From positions 1 to 6,290 of the forward strand of contig JAJONP010000121.1 in assembly GCA_021323555.1 (NCBI GenBank): a stretch of DNA of 6,290 bases, in the 5' to 3' direction. A model generated the notes under the pieces. That model was not told the origin of the DNA, searched no databases, and saw only the letters and a program-made list of their open reading frames with translations. Numbering within the stretch: the first letter of the stretch is position 1; the number at the start of each line of letters is the position of its first letter. This document shows, one piece after another, positions 1 through 6,290 of the stretch. The stretch is from Gammaproteobacteria bacterium (GTDB lineage Bacteria; Pseudomonadota; Gammaproteobacteria; DSM-16500). Both the position numbers and the translations under genes were made by a program.

Positions 1-333
1 ATTATAGAAAAAATAACGAATGTTATGCGCAGAAAAGACTTCCACAAGACGTTCATATTGCGCACGGTCTTTTTCTACAGAGCCTAATTTATGTCGGCAA
101 GAACCAAAAGCACCTGCGGGTGTATAGCGCAACGCTCTAATATCTGCATCAGATTCATGACTCGTATCAATTAAATCTTCTGTGAGCGCGCCGATAATGC
201 CATTTCGTGCAGCAAAAACTTTACCTATTTTGTCTTGATGTTGTCTCGCTGTTTCAATCACACCACACGCGGATGCGTTAATCACAGCCGTCACGCCGCC
301 TGATTGGGCATAAAGGGCATTATATTGGGTCAT
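1..333 (-). CDS. pfp: Pyrophosphate-dependent 6-phosphofructokinase, N-terminal part (cut by window edge)
   Basis: Reading the minus strand from the ATG at 333 down to 331 gives 111 open codons to the edge, a frame not interrupted by any stop. The protein begins MTQYNALYAQSGGVTAVINA, and continues with GKVFAARNGIIGALTEDLID (about residues 38-57), TPAGAFGSCRHKLGS and finally YFFYN, which in the family leads into the GGxDS segment just outside the window. These are hallmarks of the roughly 400-residue PPi-PFK group, which reversibly phosphorylates fructose 6-phosphate to the 1,6-bisphosphate using PPi instead of ATP. The early QSGG (residues 10-13) corresponds to the phosphate-binding glycine loop. 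The choice of PPi over ATP rests on overall family resemblance; the residues that discriminate the donor lie outside the window. The start is supported by AAGGA six bases upstream. The gene is transcribed divergently from the toxin-antitoxin module. Confidence 0.88.
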   Translation of the reverse strand, partial: MTQYNALYAQSGGVTAVINASACGVIETARQHQDKIGKVFAARNGIIGALTEDLIDTSHESDADIRALRYTPAGAFGSCRHKLGSVEKDRAQYERLVEVFSAHNIRYFFYN

Positions 334-339
334 AAATTT

Positions 340-344
340 TCCTT
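340..344 (-). promoter_or_regulatory. Ribosome binding site of the phosphofructokinase gene
   Basis: The minus strand reads AAGGA here, six bases before the ATG at 333. This spacing supports that ATG as the start. Confidence 0.6.
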
Positions 345-368
345 GTTCTACTAGGTTTAAATTTTTCG

Positions 369-398
369 ACTATAACTTGGTTTTTGGGGCAAGATCAA
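369..398 (-). promoter_or_regulatory. Candidate sigma-70 promoter for the phosphofructokinase gene
   Basis: On the minus strand, TTGATC (398-393) is followed after 18 bases by TATAGT (374-369). This matches the -35 consensus at 4 of 6 and the -10 consensus at 5 of 6 positions. Transcription would begin around 362, leaving a leader of roughly 30 nt before the ATG at 333. It is a visual call only. Confidence 0.45.
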
Positions 399-418
399 GC
401 GAGATATAGGAGGATTTC

Positions 419-446
419 TTGACAGCCACTCACTCATCAATATCGG
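419..446 (+). promoter_or_regulatory. Candidate promoter for the abiE module and downstream operon
   Basis: A perfect -35 hexamer TTGACA lies at 419-424. The best-spaced -10 is the poor TATCGG at 441-446 (16-base spacer, 3 of 6 matches). A start near 453 would fall inside the inverted repeat at 448-476, which would fit repression by the AbiEi protein. The weak -10 keeps this tentative, and TTGACA could be coincidental in such A+T-rich DNA. Confidence 0.28.
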
Positions 447-447
447 A

Positions 448-476
448 AAGAAACTTGCTTTTATAGGAAGTTTCTT
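448..476 (+). promoter_or_regulatory. Perfect 9-bp inverted repeat before abiEi: likely operator or RBS-masking hairpin
   Basis: AAGAAACTT (448-456) is exactly complementary to AAGTTTCTT (468-476), with an 11-base centre. The repeat ends six bases before the ATG at 483, and its right arm overlaps the only plausible ribosome binding site, AGGAAG (465-470). AbiEi proteins are known to bind inverted repeats in their own promoters and repress them, so an autoregulatory operator is the first interpretation. In RNA the same repeat could form a hairpin partly hiding the ribosome binding site. Neither role is shown by the sequence alone. Confidence 0.5.
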
Positions 477-482
477 GCTAAA

Positions 483-1145
483 ATGAACCTTATGACAACA
501 CTCAAAGATAAAATTATAGAATCAGGCTTGGCAAATCATGTTCTTACAGATGTTGATCTTAATAACTTATTATTAAGGAGCACCCCTGCCGCCCGTTATG
601 GGATGGTTAATAAGTCATTAAAAAAAGCAGAACTTATTAAGATTCGCCGAGGCCTTTACCTACTTGCAGACAAATACCGTCAAAAAAAGCTGAGTAAATT
701 TTTTCTTGCAAGCCGAATTGTACCTCACAGTTACGTTTCTTTGGAAAGCGCACTGGCTTATCATGGCTGGATTCCAGAACATGTTAAAACAGTGATGAGC
801 GTTGTTGCGCACGGCCGCACTAAAGAGTTTGTAACACCCTTTGAGGAATTTGTTTTCTATCACTTACCTGTTAACGAATATGAATTCTTAACAGGTGTCA
901 CTCGCATCGAAGATATTAAAGATGAACCTTTCTTTCTCGCATCGCCCCTTCGGGCATTGGCTGACTATGTCTACCTCAAAAAAATAGGGTGGGAAGGCCT
1001 TCGCTATTTAACCCATAGCTTACGTATTGAGATAGAACAACTCATGCAAATTGATTCTGATTGTTTTTTAGAAATTAAAAAAGTATATCATTCAAAGCGT
1101 GTTTTATGCTTTTTGGATAATCTTAAAAAGGAACTTAACAAATAA
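483..1145 (+). CDS. abiEi: AbiEi-type antitoxin / autorepressor of a type IV toxin-antitoxin system
   Basis: This 220-residue protein has the usual AbiEi layout. An N-terminal winged-helix DNA-binding region (about residues 20-62) contains the typical RYGMVNKSLKKAELIKIRRG stretch and ends in GLYLL. The antitoxin domain begins with YVSLESALAYHGWIPE (84-99), a signature of the family, and continues through FLASPLRALADYVYL (151-165). No signal peptide or membrane segment is apparent. Family knowledge: AbiEi represses its own promoter through the winged helix, while its C-terminal domain neutralises AbiEii without forming a stable complex. The toxin gene follows directly, with a 1-nt stop/start overlap. 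The ATG at 483 is chosen because AGGAAG at 465-470 is 12 bases upstream; the ATG at 492 has no better site. The antitoxin identity is strengthened by the partner gene. The exact subfamily is not resolved. Confidence 0.85.
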   Translation: MNLMTTLKDKIIESGLANHVLTDVDLNNLLLRSTPAARYGMVNKSLKKAELIKIRRGLYLLADKYRQKKLSKFFLASRIVPHSYVSLESALAYHGWIPEHVKTVMSVVAHGRTKEFVTPFEEFVFYHLPVNEYEFLTGVTRIEDIKDEPFFLASPLRALADYVYLKKIGWEGLRYLTHSLRIEIEQLMQIDSDCFLEIKKVYHSKRVLCFLDNLKKELNK

Positions 1146-2008
1146 TGGCTACCAATATTATTGATACAAGACTTGAAACGTATACTCTTAGTACATTAGA
1201 GGATGAGGAACATGCGCTAAAAGAAATATTACAGGAAATTGCCTTGTATGGTCTGGCAAACGCGAATTTTTTTGATAAAGCTATTTTTCATGGGGGATCA
1301 GCGCTCCGAATTTTATATGGGCTACCTCGTTTTTCAGAAGATTTGGATTTTTTATTAAAAAATCCGAATCCTGACTTTCATTGGGAACCTTATATAGATG
1401 CTATTATCACAACTTGTAACCAATACGGTATTCGTCCTGAAATTATTGATAAAAGCCGCGTTAGTCATACGGTTAAAAAAATGTTTTTAAAAGATAATTC
1501 CATCGGAAAAATGATTAATTTATCATTCGCTCACTATCCTAAAAAGAAACTTGCAATAAAATTTGAAATTGATATTAACCCACCTTTAGGCTCCAACCTG
1601 GAGATCAAATTTCTAGAATTTCCTTTAGATTATTCTATTGCCGCACAAGATCTTAGCAGTGGCTTTGCGGGGAAATGTCATGCTTTATTATGCCGCGAAT
1701 ATATTAAAGGTCGCGATTGGTACGATTTTACCTGGTATATTTCTAAGAAAATTTCTCCTAATTTTATTTTTCTTACCCACGCACTTGATCAACAAGGGCC
1801 TTGGGCTAAGCAAAAAAATAGTATGACGCCCGAGTGGTTTATTAAAGTCATGCGGGAAAAAATTAAAAGTATTGACTGGAAAAAAGCAGCAAGCGATGTA
1901 GCTCCTTTTCTTAATGTCCAAGATAAAAAAGCATTATTTGTATGGGGGGTTGATTTTTTTATAGATAAACTGACTAAGCTGGAAACTATTCTTAATGATG
2001 AAAAATAA
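1145..2008 (+). CDS. abiEii: AbiEii/MenT-like nucleotidyltransferase toxin
   Basis: The 287-residue protein shows the nucleotidyltransferase motifs of the AbiEii (DUF1814/COG2253) family in order. Motif I is [11 protein letters not shown] (49-59). Motif II is RFSEDLDF (62-69), with metal-binding aspartates D66 and D68. A third acidic motif is KFEIDINP (139-146). The C-terminal motif is GRDWYDF (189-195), preceded by K177 in the FAGKCHALL segment. All expected active-site residues appear intact, so the toxin looks functional. Family members inhibit growth and give abortive phage resistance; the related mycobacterial MenT toxins transfer nucleotides to tRNA 3' ends. The substrate here is unknown. 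The start ATG overlaps the antitoxin stop (TAATG), with AAGGA at 1128-1132. The 3' end overlaps mnmA by 14 nt in another frame. The gene is visibly rich in A and T runs. Confidence 0.87.
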   Translation: MATNIIDTRLETYTLSTLEDEEHALKEILQEIALYGLANANFFDKAIFHGGSALRILYGLPRFSEDLDFLLKNPNPDFHWEPYIDAIITTCNQYGIRPEIIDKSRVSHTVKKMFLKDNSIGKMINLSFAHYPKKKLAIKFEIDINPPLGSNLEIKFLEFPLDYSIAAQDLSSGFAGKCHALLCREYIKGRDWYDFTWYISKKISPNFIFLTHALDQQGPWAKQKNSMTPEWFIKVMREKIKSIDWKKAASDVAPFLNVQDKKALFVWGVDFFIDKLTKLETILNDEK

Positions 2009-3107
2009 ACCCTCCCCCAAACACATCATCGTTGGCATGTCTGGCGGTGTCGATTCTTCTGTGACGGCTCTTTTACTGAAAGAGCAAGGGCATCATGTGG
2101 AGGGGGTTTTTATGAAGAATTGGGAAGAAGATGATACAGAGACTTATTGCCCTGCCAGTCGAGACATGGCAGACGCACAAGCGGTGTGCGATCAGTTGGG
2201 TATTGAGCTTAAACGTATTAATTTTTCTGCTGAGTACTGGGAACGGGTATTTACCTATTTTCTTAGCGAGTACCGTGCAGGTCGTACGCCTAATCCGGAT
2301 ATTCTTTGCAATAAAGAAATTAAATTTAAAGCTTTTTTAGACTATGCCAAACAACGTGGCGCGGATTATATCGCGACAGGGCATTATGCGCGTATTTTGG
2401 AAAAAAATGGGGAATTTTACTTACTTAAAGGCTTAGACTCTGCTAAGGACCAAAGCTATTTTTTGCATTTATTAGAACAATCTCAACTCGCACGGAGCTT
2501 ATTTCCTATTGGTCATCTGACTAAACAAACGGTACGGGAGATGGCTTATCGGGCTGGATTTAAAAATTCTTTTAAAAAAGACAGTACGGGTATTTGTTTT
2601 ATTGGTGAACGTAAATTTAAAACTTTTTTAAATGATTATCTGCCAGCCCAACCCGGAAACATCGAAACGAGCGATGGGAAAATAATAGGTACTCATGATG
2701 GCCTCATGTTTCATACGTTGGGTCAGCGCCAAGGCTTAAAAATTGGTGGACAAAAAAATATGTCTGAAGCGCCTTGGTATGTTGTTGCTAAAAATATAGC
2801 AAAAAATACGCTCATCGTTGCTCAAGGCCAGGATAACGCTTTACTTTATACCCGCCGTTTATTGACTTATCCTGTTCACTGGCTGAATGCTTCGCCACAA
2901 GCCTTCCCCTATGCAGCTTCTGCCAAAACCCGCTACCGTCAAGCTGATCAACCGTGTATGATTCATCCTAATAACCATCAAAATCAGTATCTCATCGTTG
3001 ATTTTAAGGAGCCACAACGTGCTGTAACACCTGGGCAGTCCGTGGTTTTTTATCAAGAGGATATCTGTTTAGGTGGTGGAATTATCCTGGAAAAGAATGG
3101 AGCATAA
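1995..3107 (+). CDS. mnmA: tRNA-specific 2-thiouridylase MnmA
   Basis: MnmA thiolates U34 of the Lys, Glu and Gln tRNAs at the wobble position, using ATP and sulfur passed along the cysteine desulfurase/TusE relay. The 370-residue protein aligns along its whole length with E. coli MnmA. It has the ATP pyrophosphatase loop GMSGGVDSS (14-22), FMKNWEEDD (39-47), and the first catalytic cysteine C105 in [23 protein letters not shown] (124-131) and [12 protein letters not shown] (146-157) follow, then the second catalytic cysteine C201 in [13 protein letters not shown], and the C-terminal [16 protein letters not shown]. Two adjacent ATGs (1995, 1998) are possible; GGAA at 1981-1984 slightly favours 1995. 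Both lie inside the last codons of the toxin gene, so translation may be coupled to the toxin. No strong independent promoter is evident upstream. hflD follows after 2 nt. Confidence 0.97.
   Translation: MMKNKPSPKHIIVGMSGGVDSSVTALLLKEQGHHVEGVFMKNWEEDDTETYCPASRDMADAQAVCDQLGIELKRINFSAEYWERVFTYFLSEYRAGRTPNPDILCNKEIKFKAFLDYAKQRGADYIATGHYARILEKNGEFYLLKGLDSAKDQSYFLHLLEQSQLARSLFPIGHLTKQTVREMAYRAGFKNSFKKDSTGICFIGERKFKTFLNDYLPAQPGNIETSDGKIIGTHDGLMFHTLGQRQGLKIGGQKNMSEAPWYVVAKNIAKNTLIVAQGQDNALLYTRRLLTYPVHWLNASPQAFPYAASAKTRYRQADQPCMIHPNNHQNQYLIVDFKEPQRAVTPGQSVVFYQEDICLGGGIILEKNGA
3099..3102 (+). promoter_or_regulatory. Ribosome binding site fixing the TTG start of hflD
   Basis: GGAG lies in the last codons of mnmA, seven bases before the TTG at 3110. 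No ATG or GTG in frame gives a comparable N-terminus, so this site decides the start. Confidence 0.6.
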
Positions 3108-3109
3108 TT

Positions 3110-5111
<2,002 letters not shown>

Positions 5112-5143
5112 TACAATAGAAGAAACCTCAAAGGAATGACAGG

Positions 5144-6091
5144 ATGGCGATGGCACAATCGTTATACGATAGGATAATCAATCATTTTGGCAATTGGCTG
5201 ACAAAGGAAAAACCGCCTGCTGAAACACCCCCCTGTGATTTCAATCGCTTGAAATATGAAGTCCGCCCTGGGGATGTCTTACTCGTTGAAGGCCGCAGCC
5301 GAGTCAGTAATATCATTAGCATGATCACTCAAAGCCCTTGGACACATGCAGCATTGTACTTAGGCCGTTTGCATGATATTGAGGATCCTGTTTTACGCAA
5401 AACAGTGGCTGTTCATCTAAAAAAACGTGAGAACGTGCGTTTGGTCATTGAAGGCATATTAGGCCATGGTATTATTGTATCGCCCCTTAGCATCTATCGT
5501 TATCATCACTTGCGTATCTGCCGACCGATTGGCATTGCACCGAATGATATAGAGCAGGTGATTGCTTACTCTATCAGAGCATTGGGGTTACCTTATAACG
5601 TGCGTCACTTACTAGATCTTGCTCGGTTTTTACTTCCATGGTCGCTCTTGCCTCGTCGTTGGGGATCGAGTTTGTTTAGGACAACGCGGGGTGAGATTGA
5701 AAGCGGTATTTGTTCCTCGCTTATTGCAGAAGCTTTTACAGCAGTCAAATTCCCTATTTTACCTTTTCTTAAAATAGATTCGGATGATAATAATGTAGAA
5801 TTAATTCATCGTAATCCTTATTTATTTACGCCTAAGGATTTTGATTATTCCCCTTATTTTGAAATTATCAAATACCCTATTTTTGACCCGAATCAACCTC
5901 TTCCTTATTATCGGCGTTTGCCTTGGGCAAAAAAAGGAAAATTACATCAGGATCATGGTATTATTAGCGAGCCACCTTCTGAAAAGAAAAAGCAAAGAAG
6001 TTTTTTTAGTGAGTTATTATTTGGTAAGGATAAAGCAAAAATTCAGATACCTGAAGCTCATCATGATGATCATAAACCAGAAACAGACTAA
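5144..6091 (+). CDS. YaeF/YiiX-family permuted papain-like hydrolase (C92-type)
   Basis: The 315-residue protein has the circularly permuted NlpC/P60-papain arrangement, with histidine first and cysteine last. The pattern is YEVRPGDVLLVEGRSRVSNI (38-57), then WTHAALYLG with the likely catalytic H68. VIEGILGHGIIVSPLS (101-116) follows with polar residue E103, and finally GEIESGICSSLIAEAF (183-198) with the nucleophile C190. Known family members are amidases or lipid-directed hydrolases, or are uncharacterised; the substrate cannot be told here. There is no signal peptide or lipobox, so it is probably cytoplasmic or peripheral. A hydrophobic stretch near 158-170 may contact membrane. From about residue 262 a polar, Lys/Glu/His-rich tail extends beyond the catalytic core. 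AAAGGA (5130-5135) is 8 bases before the chosen ATG. Position 32 nt after purB suggests co-transcription, though a link to purine metabolism is not implied. Confidence 0.8.
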   Translation: MAMAQSLYDRIINHFGNWLTKEKPPAETPPCDFNRLKYEVRPGDVLLVEGRSRVSNIISMITQSPWTHAALYLGRLHDIEDPVLRKTVAVHLKKRENVRLVIEGILGHGIIVSPLSIYRYHHLRICRPIGIAPNDIEQVIAYSIRALGLPYNVRHLLDLARFLLPWSLLPRRWGSSLFRTTRGEIESGICSSLIAEAFTAVKFPILPFLKIDSDDNNVELIHRNPYLFTPKDFDYSPYFEIIKYPIFDPNQPLPYYRRLPWAKKGKLHQDHGIISEPPSEKKKQRSFFSELLFGKDKAKIQIPEAHHDDHKPETD

Positions 6092-6114
6092 AAAAACTTT
6101 AACTATTCAGAAAT

Positions 6115-6226
6115 GTGGATTAGACGCGCTTTTTGCATCGTAATCCACCAAATAAAATGCCATCATTATCAAAAAGCTATAAGGTGAATTTATTTGGTGG
6201 ATTACGACGCAAAAAGCGCGTCTAAT
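6115..6226. repeat. Pair of inverted palindromic elements forming a long hairpin
   Basis: Bases 6119-6156 pair with 6189-6226 over 38 positions, with one mismatch (A6137 against C6208), around a 32-nt centre. Each arm is itself a small palindrome. The left copy has GTGGATTA (6115-6122) and TAATCCAC (6141-6148), with an inner GACGC/GCATC stem. The right copy has GTGGATTA (6197-6204), inner GACGC (6206-6210) and GCGTC (6217-6221), then TAAT (6223-6226), but lacks the closing CCAC. Palindromes of this GTGGATTA/TAATCCAC type recur in many proteobacterial genomes by my recollection. The structure fits a miniature mobile or REP-like element in doublet form. It starts 24 bases after the stop of the YiiX-like gene and may end or protect that transcript. 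No oligo-T tail of a classical terminator follows. Confidence 0.75.
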
Positions 6227-6290
6227 GTATAGACTGGGGACATAGTAAACACTTGTTCGGGGACATAGTAAACACTTTAATATGGCATAT
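6226..6290 (+). mobile_element. Probable insertion sequence end, continuing past the window
   Basis: The palindromic repeat to the left breaks off at 6226, where a sequence starting TGTATAGACT begins. It carries two tandem GGGGACATAGTAAACACTT motifs. A TGT terminus with repeated subterminal sites is typical of transposase-bound ends, and the motif resembles ends I associate with IS481-like or related transposases, although that recollection is unverified. No transposase coding sequence is inside the window, so the element type is open. Confidence 0.45.
6236..6277 (+). repeat. Two tandem copies of a 19-bp motif, period 23
   Basis: GGGGACATAGTAAACACTT occurs identically at 6236-6254 and 6259-6277, separated by GTTC. 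Exact repetition at about two helical turns suggests paired protein-binding sites, most simply for a transposase. More copies may lie past the edge. Confidence 0.8.

Noticed and set aside
1688..1921. Minus-strand open frame opposite the toxin gene
   Set aside because: It has no recognisable motifs and is explained as a shadow of the toxin frame, whose motifs are intact across the same stretch.
6092..6140. Rho-independent terminator with the CTTTTTG run near 6129-6135
   Set aside because: The T run lies in the loop of the left palindrome, not after a completed GC-rich stem, so it does not have terminator geometry.
5841..6143. Plus-strand 100-codon frame overlapping the end of the YiiX-like gene
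   Set aside because: It overlaps the hydrolase in another frame, runs into the palindromic repeat and shows low-complexity Ile/Leu/Lys composition, typical of an A+T-rich shadow frame.
6280..6290. ATATG-G-CATAT palindrome at the right edge
   Set aside because: It is only 5 bp per arm in A+T-rich DNA and cut by the window edge, so it is not distinguishable from chance.

Overview
The window is typical gammaproteobacterial chromosome. It carries the mnmA-hflD-purB gene order also seen in E. coli and relatives, and the encoded proteins align closely with the E. coli ones, including catalytic residues. The DNA is A+T-rich. The pyrophosphate-dependent phosphofructokinase at the left edge and the YiiX-like cysteine hydrolase after purB suggest a Legionellales/Coxiellaceae-type organism. 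That placement is inference from recalled family distributions, not from a search.

Layout. Positions 1-333 (minus strand) hold the N-terminal part of a pyrophosphate-dependent 6-phosphofructokinase gene. A divergent intergenic region (334-482) carries a good minus-strand promoter, a weaker plus-strand promoter candidate and a perfect 9-bp inverted repeat just ahead of the next gene. Positions 483-2008 hold a complete two-gene AbiE-type (type IV) toxin-antitoxin module: a winged-helix AbiEi antitoxin/repressor and an AbiEii/MenT-like nucleotidyltransferase toxin, overlapping by 1 nt. The toxin reading frame overlaps the start of mnmA (tRNA 2-thiouridylase) by 14 nt. It is followed almost without gaps by hflD (TTG start), purB (adenylosuccinate lyase) and a 315-residue YaeF/YiiX-family permuted papain-like hydrolase. 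All six plus-strand genes are close enough to be one transcript.

After the last gene, 6092-6290 has no coding sequence but is highly structured. Two inverted copies of a small GTGGATTA...TAATCCAC palindromic element form a 38-bp inverted repeat (37 of 38 paired) around a 32-nt centre. The right copy stops abruptly where a different sequence begins, which contains two tandem copies of a 19-bp motif (GGGGACATAGTAAACACTT, period 23). This looks like the end of an insertion sequence that extends past the right edge.

The most interesting point is the architecture. A toxin of a family known to act on tRNA in its best-studied members lies at the head of a housekeeping operon and shares sequence with the start of a tRNA-modification gene. 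Expression of mnmA, hflD and purB may therefore depend at least partly on the autoregulated toxin-antitoxin promoter. No wholly new system is evident; this arrangement and the nested repeat/insertion junction are the items most worth a second look.
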